This document shows positions 10,882 through 21,353 of a DNA stretch of 64,000 bases, piece by piece. Position 1 is the stretch's first letter; every line of letters starts with the position of its first letter. Source of the DNA: Culex pipiens pallens (taxonomy: Eukaryota; Arthropoda; Insecta; Diptera; Culicidae); assembly GCF_016801865.2 (NCBI RefSeq), contig NC_068938.1, forward strand, positions 31,688,129-31,752,128, in the 5' to 3' direction. The notes below the pieces were generated by a model. That model had not been told where the DNA came from. It made no database searches and saw nothing but the letters and a program-made list of their open reading frames with translations. A program made the translations under genes and the position numbers.

Positions 10882-13439
10882 TTTTATATGATGAACTGCC
10901 TTGCCAAAACCGTCCCCTACAAGCTCCAGGTCGAATTGAGTTGAAATCTGGATGGAACACTTTTTTATTTTGGTTCAAAAATTGTACTATTTATTCACTA
11001 AAATGCTAATAACTCTCTTATGATTCTACCAATTGGGATGCTTCACCCTTCATTGTGTTGCATTTTTGAAGCCATTTCAGGTGCTTTTTGAGATTTTAAA
11101 TTCAATTGATTTTTTCCTTGTTTAGATTTTTGAGGCTTTTTTAATCTTTAAACTTTGTGTCCCGATTTGCCCCACTTTCCATTGGCCAGATGCTCGTTAT
11201 ATACTTCCAAACAACCCCTGTTGATATTCCCTGATTTTTTAAATTTCTTACATTTTTAGGGACGCTCAACAGGGCATCTTTTGCACTGGAGTTTAGGATA
11301 GTGCAAAATTTTATATCAAAAACGTTACGTTTGTGATTCTTGGTAAATTTGGTGCTTTCTGGGAAAAAATAAAGTCTAAAAAGTCTTAAAACACTTTATA
11401 ACAAAGTGAACCGTTTTCAAGCTTCAACATTTTTCGAAAAATGATCACTACAGCAGCACAGCATAAAACATTTCCATGAAAGATGTTAAAATTTACTTCA
11501 ACTTCTTTTACTTTGTAGATTGGACAACTCGGTGCTGGGATACAGCCTTTTGAAATTTTAATTTTGTGAAATAAATATTTTCTCTGTGTCATCTTGTTAG
11601 AACTCATTTTTCAACTCGCTCAAAAACCGAACCAATTTCAATGTAAAAGAATTAAACTTTTGTGATATGTTATGCTCTTTTCAATGAATTTCAACTTTTT
11701 TTATATTGATTTTTCATCGTTTTTGTAAGGTTCTTTGGAATTTAAATGAAGAATAAGCAATTTAACAATAAATGCATCAGATTAATTAATTGGAGTTCAA
11801 ATATTGAATTTCGGTTCCTCCAATAACAATTGCCTTTCGGATAATTATCCCCGAATTCATTGTATCCATCGAGCGAAAATATCAATTGATGAGATTGGCC
11901 CACGAAAACCAGTGCGGCCGTCGCCCGCGCAATTGCTGGTCAATGAATTTCCAGTCCATTAATTCAATTTTTAGCCCATTGACCCTTCCAGATGGAAGAG
12001 AATTTCACCCAACATGACACTTGACATATGAGCGAACACAATGCCGATTGTTTGCGTGAGTTTTCATTACACTTGGTTCGAGGCGTTGATTGAACTGGAA
12101 GTTGAGCGCGATGCCGTCAGTGGTGAATTGTGTGTCATAAAAAGGTTGAAGGCAATTCATGGAAGAGTTGAAAATATTTTTCGATACACTGGTTATTATC
12201 CTGCTGATGGTAATTTTTGAAACAAAGAAAATTGTTACATTGTTGACGCCCTCAGAAAAAATAATCCGGTTTCCAAACTTGAAAGTTACATTTTTGTTAG
12301 TGACATTTTATGTCAAAAGGGTAATACTTCAGAAAAGCTCAAATGGTACAAGAACCCTAGAAGTCAGCAAGTCATAGAAAATCAATCAAAATAAATGTCA
12401 CTGCACAAAACACGAATAGATAAACCCAGAAACACTGCCAATATTTACCATCCCTTCAAGGAAAATAGCCCCAGCTGCGCCAGCCATCAAAATTGGGATC
12501 ATCCCCAAAACCGACACTAATAATGTTTTATACGAGCTAATCCCAGTCCGAGGGCGGGGGAAAATTTGATTTTTATTGATATCCGCACTTTGCGCGAAAC
12601 ATGGCCCCCTTCTGGAGCATCATTTTTCTTTCGAAAAAGATCTTCCACGAAGAAGCTGACGGACCCCGAAACAAAAAGTGATTCAACAAGTCTTGAGGTC
12701 GCGGCTGAATGACGAGGATGTTTGAAAAGGGTTGTGGAACGCCAAGGGTGAAAATTCGCGGTAATAGAGTCACTCTCTGTCATTCATAATTTCAGATCAA
12801 ATCGAATCAATTTCCGTTTTTTTGTCGGGTGAGCGAAAGAGTTGAACTTGCATTCCGGAAATATTTGAAAGAAAAAAATCGTCGGAATGTTGAAAGTCCA
12901 TTACTTGCCAATTTAATTAGAGCTGTTATAGCTTCAATTACTGGCATTCTGAAACTGTCAGAATTCTGCCTGAAAGTTGGGCAGTTCCGGCTAGACTAAA
13001 TGTGGGAGCAATGCAATGCTTATAATTAAATTTGCTCCACTTTTAATGGGATGTGAAGTGTTCTTCCGAAAAAAAGTTACGACTTTAGCTGTTGAAATTT
13101 ATGAGTGGGAATCGAGCAGCAATGCGTTGCGTTTTTATCGGCTGTGCCAGAACTGCGGTTTAAATGAAGTCTTTTTTGAAGAAATTTACCTAGATTATTT
13201 TTTTTACAAATATGCCAACTCAAAAAAAAAATGATATATTTTTCTTAACCCAAAATTTATTCAAATTTAGATTCTGCGATTCAAGATTTAAGAGTTGGTA
13301 TGGTATGTTTGGAATCTACTGTTTCAAGCATGTTTTCCCTCTCTGGTAATTGTTTAGTGCATTTCATTAAACGTTACGTAATATTTGAACAAACCCTATG
13401 ATTTAATTTACATTTTACTAATTCATTTCTGTAATCAAT
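10882..13439. other. No gene recognised
   Basis: Mostly AT-rich, with a less biased stretch at about 11850-12170 and 12400-12800. Frames of 60-90 codons occur on both strands but none shows domain, signal peptide or splice support. The mixed-composition patches could be cis-regulatory; I cannot tell from sequence alone. Confidence 0.4.
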
Positions 13440-13550
13440 AGGGTCTTAAAGCCCTTTTTAAATTTTTATGCACAATGCAAAAAAACACAATTTCTGATCA
13501 CTATTTGATTAAATGGTCCCCATCGGAACGAGCTTTCAAGGAAAATACTT
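13440..13550. repeat. Interspersed repeat, copy 2
   Basis: It matches 8495-8650 in the same motif order (CCCTTTTT, TTTTTATGCACAA, ATTTCTGATC, GGTCCCCATCGGAACG). It ends where a CACAGCAAAA-type MITE begins. Confidence 0.55.
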
Positions 13551-13554
13551 CCTG

Positions 13555-13774
13555 CACAGCAAAAAAAAGTGTAAATTTGGAAGGTTTAATTTTAGAAGGT
13601 TGAATATTACCTCTTTTATGATGTAATTTTACCTCAATTTAGACTGAAAATGCGACATTACACCAGAATAGTGGTAAAATTACACATTTTCAGAGGTAAA
13701 ATTACACATTTTTTCTGACATAAAAGATGTACTCCTTTCCAGATGTAATATTACTATGAATTTTTTTTCTGTGT
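13555..13774. mobile_element. MITE with CACAGMAAAAAA ends
   Basis: Starts CACAGCAAAAAAAAG and ends with TTTTTTTTCTGTGTG. The interior contains several copies of GTAATATTAC and GTAAAATTACAC in both orientations, giving a compact fold-back. Members of the same terminal class lie at 14092-14320 and 25143-25524. Confidence 0.7.
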
Positions 13775-14091
13775 GTCATGAAGGTCACTCAGTTAAATTT
13801 TTAAAATTGATTTTATAAAACCTTTTGAATCAGAATTTCTTTAGAATTTTGATTACCTTGTTTTCAAATATGTAACGCTTTTTATATACTGTAAAGTGTA
13901 CACAACTAGAAAATTATTTTCCGCTTATTTTGTATTTTTGATGATTTTAGTTAGTCATTTGTCAGTAAGTAATTTGATTTGAGTTTTTTTTTTCAAATCA
14001 AAACAAAAAAGCTTCCTCGTTAGTGCTTTTCAATCAGTAAACTGAAACTTTTTGTTCATATTTCATAATCAGTGAACTGTAACATTCGTTA

Positions 14092-14320
14092 CACAGAAAA
14101 AAAAAATGATGGTAATATTCATCAGGAAATGGTGACAGATTTTGTGGCAAAATAAATGATTAATTTTACCCCAGAAAATGATGAATTTTCATCAGTTTTT
14201 GATGAATATTCATCAGGTTCACATTTTTACACATTTTTTATGTAATATTACTCAAAAAAAGAGGTAATATTCAACCTACCAAATTTTCAACATTCCAAAA
14301 CTCAACTTTTTTTTTCTGTG
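14092..14320. mobile_element. MITE with CACAGAAAAAA ends and TA duplication
   Basis: CACAGAAAAAAAAAATG at one end and TTTTTTTTTCTGTG at the other, flanked on both sides by TA. The interior repeats GATGAATTTTCATC and GATGAATATTCATC, each itself palindromic, and GTAATATT motifs shared with 13555-13774. Confidence 0.8.
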
Positions 14321-14335
14321 TAGGAGATGTGTATC

Positions 14336-14525
14336 GGGATATAAGTCTCAATAAGTACAGCAGTTTCTTGAGCACTGAATAGCTTCAATTTTGGAAATAA
14401 ATGTACTTTTTCTGTTGTTCTATGTCGGTTCTAACCGAAACCAATAAAAAAGTAATTAAAATATTTTGCAAAACACGAGTAAGACAAACTATCTCAATTC
14501 ATCCCAATTCAGCTCAGATGACGGT
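14336..14525. repeat. Old transposon remnant related to 61090-61280
   Basis: Both regions share, in order, GTCTCAAT, GCAG-GTTT, GAGCAC, TCGGTTCTAACC or TGTCCTAACC followed by AAAACCAA, and a closing CCCAATTCA. The copy at 61 kb keeps clearer ends (CCGTCATCTGGGGCG). Here the ends are eroded. Confidence 0.5.
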
Positions 14526-14924
14526 TTTCCACAAAACTCGATTTTATCTAATTCAATGAAAAATGCTATTTTTCAAAATACTTTTATCTCTACGTTCGAG
14601 CTGTTTCAAGACCAGCGCTTCCGCGCTGAGCTGTGGTAAATAAGAATATCAGCTAAATAAATCTCAATTTACAAAGTGCGTACTCCCTCAACGGTAAAGA
14701 CGTCTGGTTGTTATTCATAAAAGAGAAGATTAAATTCTTAGTGGGTGTAGGCCGTATTGTCGCCGTATTTGTGTCCATTTCACCATGAATTAAGATTGTA
14801 CATTTCTAAGCAATTGAAGATTATATTTCAACCAAAAAAAATAAATTCAAGAAAGAGAACGATACAACCACTGATAAACTGTTGCTTGAAATAGGAAATA
14901 CAAAAAACAGCGACATTTCATCAC

Positions 14925-15599
14925 TTAAAAACGGCCCTCAAACTTCTTCACCGCGATATCCGGATAATTCAGCGCTCTTTCCTTCTCAATCAGGCAAACC
15001 AGCTCGTCTGCCGTGGATTTGATGCTCGTCAGGCTGGTCTTGTGACGCTTGACCAGATCCGTTCTGACCTTCTCCAGCTGTTCGATTTTCACCTTCAGGT
15101 GACGATTCTCCTTGAACGCTTCCTGAAGCTTGCTTCTCAATATCTCAGTCTTGGTGTTGACCGCTACCGAATGCTGATTCAGTTGGTCCTCCCTGAGCTG
15201 CCTCTGGTGGACCAGCTGGCGAGACAGTGCGGTCATATTTTCTCGGAGTTGTCCATTTTCACGCCGTGTGACCGCCAGCTGGAACTGAAGCTGCTCACAT
15301 TTGGTCTGCTCGGCTGTTAGGCAGTTCCTGAGTTCCAGTACGGTTTTGTCCACGGGAACAACTTGCAGAGTTTGGTCGCGTTCCTCGGCGAGCTGTGCGT
15401 TCAACTCGGCGACGGTTCGTTCCATTTGCGAGCAGCGGCCTAGGATGGTGGCCAGTTCCGACCGGAGCAGCCGATTCTGGCGACGGTAGGCGAATTGTCG
15501 GCGGGAAATTTGGCCCGGAGTTTGCTTCCGGAACGAGATGGGGGTGCTTCTTGCGGGTCGCTGATGCAACTTGGACGGAGTGTTGCGGGGAGAATTCAT
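14925..15599 (-). CDS. Intronless coiled-coil protein of unknown function (224 aa)
   Basis: One uninterrupted frame from a Met to a TAA. The N-terminal 45 residues are basic and Pro/Ser/Thr-rich (SPRNTPSK; RSTPISFRKQTPGQ), with SP and TP sites suited to proline-directed kinases. From about residue 45 to 205 the protein is almost continuously Glu/Gln/Lys/Arg/Leu-rich with heptad-like spacing, so a long coiled coil is likely. The C-terminus is short and basic (AVKKFEGRF). There is no signal peptide or membrane segment, so a cytoplasmic or nuclear protein is expected. Codon use is GC-rich compared with the surrounding DNA, and a TATA/Inr pair sits at the right distance upstream, which supports a real gene. 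The lack of introns could mean a retrogene. The short basic N-terminus plus coiled coil recalls chromosome or spindle adaptor proteins, but I do not recognise a family. Confidence 0.75.
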   Translation of the reverse strand: MNSPRNTPSKLHQRPARSTPISFRKQTPGQISRRQFAYRRQNRLLRSELATILGRCSQMERTVAELNAQLAEERDQTLQVVPVDKTVLELRNCLTAEQTKCEQLQFQLAVTRRENGQLRENMTALSRQLVHQRQLREDQLNQHSVAVNTKTEILRSKLQEAFKENRHLKVKIEQLEKVRTDLVKRHKTSLTSIKSTADELVCLIEKERALNYPDIAVKKFEGRF

Positions 15600-15629
15600 G
15601 ATTTAAACTGTTTGGTGTTGACAGGTTAG

Positions 15630-15658
15630 TGATTATGCTCTCGCAAAGCCTGCTTATA
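15630..15658 (-). promoter_or_regulatory. TATA box and initiator of the coiled-coil gene
   Basis: On the minus strand TATAAGC (15652-15658) is followed by an initiator-like TCACT with its A at 15630, about 28 bases downstream. That predicts a 5' UTR of about 31 bases. The spacing matches the standard insect core promoter. Confidence 0.6.
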
Positions 15659-15785
15659 AAGTCATGAGTTTCAGTTTATCATGAACATCATTAAAATTTA
15701 TTCAAGTCAAATTCGTTAACTCTATAGACTTCCCAGAAACCTCCAAAAAACAAAAAAATATCATTTTTGTTTCCAGACTAACCAG

Positions 15786-16094
15786 ATGGTCAATCGTAAT
15801 AAACCGCGCTGCAAGGTTGCCAGTAAACTGCAGGAAACTCTTATCGAAGAACCAACATTGTTACTCGATGACGTAGTACCGGATGGTCGTATAACCCATT
15901 GCCACTTCCGAAAAAAACGAAAACGTCCACCCCCGCACAAAACCACCGCAAAGTAGTTGTAGCCGTCATCGGTGGAAACGAATCGGCACCTGCTGGACCC
16001 GGAAATTTCCCTAAACGGCCCAAAATTAGCACGAATGTCACGTTTGGCTGCGCTCCCTCCCCCAAGCCCAGGCACGAACTCAATCTAGATTAGA
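15786..16094 (+). pseudogene. Short divergent reading frame, apparently frameshifted
   Basis: A 56-codon frame from ATG at 15786 (MVNRNKPRCKVASKLQ at the N-terminus, then an acidic/Leu patch and a basic stretch) ends at TAG 15954. A second frame, shifted by one base and open from about 15867 to a stop after position 16089, continues the same basic, Pro-rich, GC-rich composition. The two overlap across a run of seven A (15911-15917), where a one-base length change would make a single frame of about 100 residues. A plausible splice acceptor (TTTTTGTTTCCAG) precedes the ATG. Options: a small gene with an assembly error in the A run, the last exon of a gene whose first exon I cannot find, or a decayed pseudogene. 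I do not recognise the product. Confidence 0.35.
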
Positions 16095-16800
16095 TATAAA
16101 CATCGCATTAGCAATTAGGAAGCAACTGGCGCTGCCTCTATCAACTCTAGCCCTTCGGGATGATTACTACCGAGAACTCATTGGGAATAACTCACTTTTG
16201 GAAAAAAACGTTGTTTTTAGTAATATATTTCCACAGTTTATCAACTTATATTAAATTTAATTAGGTACATTTTTAAATGTGGAAAAAATTTGCTCCTAAC
16301 TGGTTTTTTTTTTCTATTTACTGTCAGACTATATTGATTTAAAAAATATTGAATCACGAATCAAGATTTTTTTAAGCACCAACTTTTTATTGCAGCTGAA
16401 TAATTTTATTTTAAATATTTTCAAACCATGTTTCGTTTCACTTGAGCACTAATCGAACATTAATTTTGTATGCTCCGAGGAAAACTTTTTTAACAAATAT
16501 CAATTATATAAACCGCTTTTTATTCTAAAGAAAATAAGGCTATTCCAGCAGATTTCAAATAATTATTTTTACAGTCCAGACTCGATTAATCCTCGACCAT
16601 AATTCACTTTGGAAAATCGAAAATCGAAAAAAACAAAGTCATTGAATGTATCGTAAACTTCGCTTCGCTTGGAGAGAAAGTTACGAAATTTTCGTAAATA
16701 TTACGAAAACCTAAAAAAGTGTATGAGATTCTTAAGACGTTTAAATATCTTTCTTGAATTTTTGTAATATTTAAAAAAATACTATACCCTTTCTCAGCCT
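16095..16800. other. No gene recognised
   Basis: AT-rich spacer after the possible frameshifted gene. Short GC patches only; no terminal repeats seen. Confidence 0.4.
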
Positions 16801-16815
16801 ATTTCTATTATCGGC

Positions 16816-17010
16816 CAATCAGCACTTTGATCATGAATTACAGCTTTCATAAAGAGTTTTTGACTGTTCCAAAGTAATATATAGCCTAAATAAAAGTGAG
16901 CAAGCAACTCTCCACTTTTGATACATCTGAAAACGTTTATTTAATAGCGGAAAACGGCAAAAGTGATGAGAATTGGTCGAACGGCTTAGAGTGATGCTAA
17001 TGAAGCTAAT
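16816..17010. repeat. Interspersed repeat, inverted relative to 47050-47170
   Basis: The reverse complement of 47050-47170 shares GCCAATCAGCACTTTGA or GCCATATCAGCACTTTGA, then GAATTACAGCTT, AAAGCG or AAAGAG followed by TTTT, and GTGAGCAAGCAA. The order is conserved across at least 110 bases. Family unknown. Confidence 0.6.
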
Positions 17011-17132
17011 AATTTTGTTATTTAAACGCATATTTTTTTACCCTAATGTTAAACTTCATTACGTTTAAAAAATATACCATGGCTCAGATGTTCTGTCGTG
17101 AAAAATCCTCCCATTAAAATCCGTAATATAAT

Positions 17133-17648
17133 AACTAGAATGTAACAAAAATGACTTTTTGGCGGGCATTCAGGGGCTGGTTCCGGTGGGCCTACTGAGC
17201 CCAAATCCAAAATATGAGCTTGATTGGACGTAACAGGAGCTGGCGCTCCGCCCTTCAATTTTAAATGGGATTTAACCCGTAAAAAAACATTTTTTTCAGA
17301 AATGTGAGTTAGCTGGGGCTGATTTTTCGGAAAAATGCCAAACTTTGAATGCCTGTTCCGGACTCTAGGATGCTCAAAATTCAATGTTAAATATACCAAA
17401 AGATGCGCAAGGATCTGGCCTACACCAGTGATGTTTTTGGTAAAAGTATTGGTGGCCAAAAAGCCTCAAAAATAGACATTTTTGAAAAAATGACTTTTTA
17501 CGGGTTAAATCCCAATTAAAATTAAAGGGTGGAGCGCCAGCTCCTGTTACGTCCAATTGCTCATATTTTGGATTTGAACTCAGTAGGCCCACCGGAACCA
17601 GCCCCTGAATGCCAGCCAAAAAGTCATTTTTGTTACATCCTAGTAATT
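17133..17648. mobile_element. Fold-back MITE with long inverted arms
   Basis: The left arm starts near CTAGAATGTAACAAAAATG and the right arm ends CATTTTTGTTACATCCTAG. The arms extend about 145 bases inward, through CATTCAGGGGCTGG and GGAGCTGGCGCTCC. The spacer of about 210 bases is not symmetric. A related single-arm fragment is at 19495-19670. Frames across it are mirror images of each other and not genes. Confidence 0.8.
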
Positions 17649-18072
17649 ACGCCATACTTGTTTAAAATAGTTTTCCAAAAAGTGTCAGACACCAGGGTTG
17701 TGGGCGACGTTGTGCTGTTTGCACTTGTTTGCAACTATCAGCACAGCTCGTTGACATTTTGATTGGCATGCTGCAAGTGGGTTGACACCGTCAGCATGCA
17801 ACTATTGTATGCAGCGCGTCTTGTTATGCTGCTTGATGGTGCAGTTCATTGGCTAAATTAAGCTTAGTTTCGAGAATTTCAACTGATCTAATAATACGTA
17901 CAGTTTCTTAAGTGTTGACTTCAAGACAGCTCAACTAATTTTCCTTAAGTATCATAATCTTCGCATAATTAAGTTTCAAGCTCGCTGATTAATGTCAACT
18001 TGACAACATATCCTCGTAAAAAAGGCATTTCTCAACATCAACACGATGAATGGTTTCGTCTTCACTTCAACG

Positions 18073-18577
18073 CTGTCGTGCTATCTTGTCGCACCCGCCA
18101 TTTCGACGTTCCGAGAAAAACGCGTTTTAATGTTTGACCTTGAATAAACAAAAACAAGAGCACGCAATGTAAACAATAACAAACACGTTTAGATTTGGCT
18201 GACCATTCTGTGCCTTGTCCTGAAATTTGGTTGAATTTGGTTGCTGGAGTCCCGAGTTATGATTACAAATGTTTACGGTAGTCTAACTTGTACGTGCGTC
18301 AAACGCGTTCTGACTGGAAATCCCTTTGGCCAGTTGTCGCTCTTACATCAATTTTCAGGGAGTGACAAGATAGCACGACAAGGTTGAAACTTTTTTTTAT
18401 ATGAAGAGCGACAACAATGCACGGAGTGTTTTTCGGTTTTAATTGAATATCTTAGGATTGAAATCGAATTTTGGGGATCTGTAAAGGTTAAAAGGCGAGC
18501 CATTATTAGCTGCACAAAATGGCGTTCTTTACTCAATTTGCCCCAAAATGCACGTGCGACAAGTTAGCACAACGGCG
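18073..18577. mobile_element. TIR element, CTGTCGT family, copy 1
   Basis: Ends are CTGTCGTGCTATCTTGTC on the left and GTGCGACAAGTTAGCAC followed by AACGG on the right. Internal copies of the same motif (GACAAGATAGCACGACAA near 18363) subdivide it. Two relatives are at 37979-38285 and 50172-50547. Confidence 0.75.
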
Positions 18578-19084
18578 ACGACTTGCAGGCATTAAACATC
18601 ACCAGGCTTATCAGCCTCAGCGTGGTGGCTTGCGGGGGAGGACGATTCTTGCTCAAGCAAGTGCTGCCAGTGTCAGTTGTTGGAGGGCTCATTTCTTACG
18701 CCCTCAACACAACTCGTTGAGCGGTTTTTTCCTCGGTGGTGGTGAAGACAACGAGGAGATGACCCTCAAGAAGGCACACAATCCGTGACGAAAGGCGCCA
18801 AGTGAGGAAAAAACAGAGTCGTTTACAGGAATGGCGGTCACACGCTCTTGGCTAGGGAGGGGGCGTTACAGTGATGTGTTTAGTACAAATGAGTTTTGCC
18901 TGGAGGATTTTTTTTTCTGTTTGAGTATTAAGACACGGAATCCTGATTACAAGGACTATTGTATCGTGTTACCCATTTTTACTGTTATTAAGCATTTCCA
19001 GATCTATAACACAGTCCCTATTGAGAGGAAAAGTGCTGTTCCATCCAGATGCTGTAAAGTCCATTCCTTGTGCCTTGTGCGCTA

Positions 19085-19476
19085 TGTATCGCTAGAACCG
19101 CGGTGACAATTTTTTCGTGTCATTTTTCAAGCTCTTCCCAGCAGCTATTATTTGCCGCGCGGGGTCTTGTAAAGACAATTGTCTTTTTGCGGTGTTCCCT
19201 TTGCTCTGATCTGGACAATGCGACTGGACTGCAGTGCAATACCGATCGGCTGGGCATTATTTACATGCGAAGACACGAGGAAAGTATTTTGGGAAAGAGG
19301 CGCAAAGGAATATCCCAAGATCGATCACATGCTTGAAGAGCACGTGAAGCAACCGTTTTATACTCATACGGTTGCTGCTACCTCTGAACTTAAACCTAAG
19401 GCTGCCACCCTGAGAAGAACCCATGACTTTCCGCTTATGAGGCGAAACCCGTAACCATTCGGCCACAGGAGGTTGG
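19085..19476 (-). mobile_element. tRNA-derived SINE, family C
   Basis: Read on the minus strand it opens with a tRNA-like head: TGTGGCCGAATGGTTACG (A-box region), then CGCCTCATAAGCGG as an anticodon-type stem and loop, then GTCATGGGTTCTTCTC as a damaged B box. A second family member with an intact B box is at 45580-45760. The 3' limit is approximate. Confidence 0.7.
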
Positions 19477-19494
19477 CTTGCCTGGAGGATAGAC

Positions 19495-19670
19495 ATTAGA
19501 GTAAAACAAAAATGACTTTTTTGCGTACATTCAGGGGCTAGTTCCCGTAAGCGAACTGAGCAAAAATTGCTCTGTCCTACTGACCAAAAACGCTTCAAAA
19601 TCGATAGCTTCGAAAAAGTAATTTATTTTACGGTTTAAAATCCATTTAAAATTCAAAGCGGAAGCATTCG
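19495..19670. repeat. Fragment related to the fold-back MITE at 17133-17648
   Basis: It shares GTAAAACAAAAATGACTTTTT, CATTCAGGGGCTAG and TTTACGGTTTAAAATCC with one arm of that element, but has no second arm. Confidence 0.55.
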
Positions 19671-19854
19671 AAAATCCGAATGAATAAATTTAAAAATAAA
19701 TGAATGAATAAATTTTAAAATAGATTTTGAGTCTATGACAAAGTTGTAAGTTATGATAGGGATTTTATTTATTAGTTTACTTTTTATCACAAAAACCAGA
19801 TTTGACAACTTTTGAGCAATACTGCATTATGGATTTTTTTTTGTATATGTACTA

Positions 19855-20833
19855 GGGTGGGTACGTTTTTCAAAAAGTTCTCGGATCAGGTTTTAGTATG
19901 GTTCCCCTGGGCATGCCCATAGGGACTTTCATGCCAAATATCAACTCATTTGGTTGTAAACTGGCTGCGCGCATCAGGGTTAAAGTTTACATGGGAATTA
20001 CTATGGGAAATTGGAACTTTTTGTTCAAACGCTCCTACAGGTCTGGGAAAATAACGCGCCAACTTCTGGTATGGTCAGGCCTATGGGGAATGGTCTGGAG
20101 AACACTTTCCCGAAGAGAGCATATGGATTCGTTGTCCCTAGACCTGGCGCATCGGCAAACAATCCGATGTCTCCGGAATCAACGGTTTTCCTCAAAAAGC
20201 ATCAAATTTTCCTTAGCATGCTATGAAAGCTTGATGAACATCGCGACGCCATACGTCAGGCAGCTACCACGTGGTTGAAATATTTTCAAAAAAATACAAA
20301 TTTGCTATGCAAAGATTCTGAATTCAACTAAATAATATCAGGATTACTCGAAATGATCATTTTCTAGTTAAAAGAAGGTTTGCAATTAAATATTCCAGCC
20401 GTTTCTCACCCACGTGGTAGCTGCCTGACGTATGGCGTCGCGATGTTCATCAAGCTTTCATAGCATGCTAAGGAAAATTTGATGCTTTTTGAGGAAAACC
20501 GTTGATTCCGGAGACATCGGATTGTTTGCCGATGCGCCAGGTCTAGGGACAACGAATCCATATGCTCTCTTCGGGAAAGTGTTCTCCAGACCATTCCCCA
20601 TAGGCCTGACCATACCAGAAGTTGGTGCGTTATTTTCCCAGACCTGTAGGAGCGTTTGAACAAAAAGTTCCAATTTCCCATAGTAATTCCCATGTAAACT
20701 TTAACCCTGATGCGCGCAGCCAGTTTACAACCAAATGAGCTGATATTTGGCATGAAAGTCCCTATGGGCATGCCCTACAAGGGGAACCATACTAAAACCT
20801 GATCCGAGAACTTTTTGAAAAACGTACCCACCC
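19855..20833. mobile_element. Near-perfect long palindromic transposon
   Basis: Ends are GGGTGGGTACGTTTTTC and its complement, flanked by TA on both sides. Each arm is about 420 bases and the central spacer is about 135 bases (20276-20409). The arms differ at only a few positions: for example the left arm reads CCCCTGGGCATG where the right arm's complement has CCCTTGTAGGGCATG, and the mirrored open frames differ by about two residues in 118. The mirrored frames (19898-20278 plus, 20406-20771 minus) are consequences of the palindrome and show no protein family. Confidence 0.9.
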
Positions 20834-21093
20834 TAATATGTACTGCAAAATAAAATACTTTAAGTAAACAAAAAATATGTTTAAAGTATTAGGTAAATAT
20901 AATCATGACTTAAATATCAAAATCTGATGTCAAAATTATTAAAATAATAAAAAAATCAAATAGTTAAAACTTGTTTGATATTATTTGGAATCTAATTACT
21001 GTGAAAAAATAAAAAGTTAAATAGTTTATTTTCAAAGTTAAATAAAGTTAAATTATTTATTTTCAAAAGTTTATTTGTTCATTGATCAAGGAG

Positions 21094-21332
21094 TGTGTGG
21101 ATCAATCGGACGCGCACTGGACTCACAATCCAGAGGTCGCCGGTTTGAATCCCGCGGCGGGCGCTCTAAAATTCTTTGTGTAAATATGGGTATTCGTCGC
21201 CGTCGCTCCGTGCCATACTTTCATACACTTAGGAGCCCAGGGCGGCGAAGTCCTTGTAGAGAAAAAGGAAGACACTAGTGGTTGGTACTAGCAATGGTGG
21301 CCGACAGCTATAAAGTCAACTTCGTTTCGTTT
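21094..21332 (+). mobile_element. Full-length tRNA-derived SINE, family A
   Basis: The tRNA-like head has an A-box region GTGTGGATCAATCGG, an anticodon-stem-like GGACTCACAATCC and a B box GGTTTGAATCCC. The body ends in a short T-rich tail. Perfect 12-base flanking duplications TTGATCAAGGAG lie at 21082-21093 and 21333-21344. Internal Pol III promoter boxes imply transcription from within. Confidence 0.9.
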
Positions 21333-21353
21333 TTGATCAAGGAGATTGAGATA

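Noticed and set aside
18519..18788. 89-codon frame beginning MAFFTQF
   Set aside because: It starts inside the right end of a CTGTCGT element and shows no domain or splice support.
19898..20771. Two 121-126 codon frames with almost the same product
   Set aside because: They are mirror images created by the long palindrome. No known protein features, and the shared product follows from the DNA symmetry.
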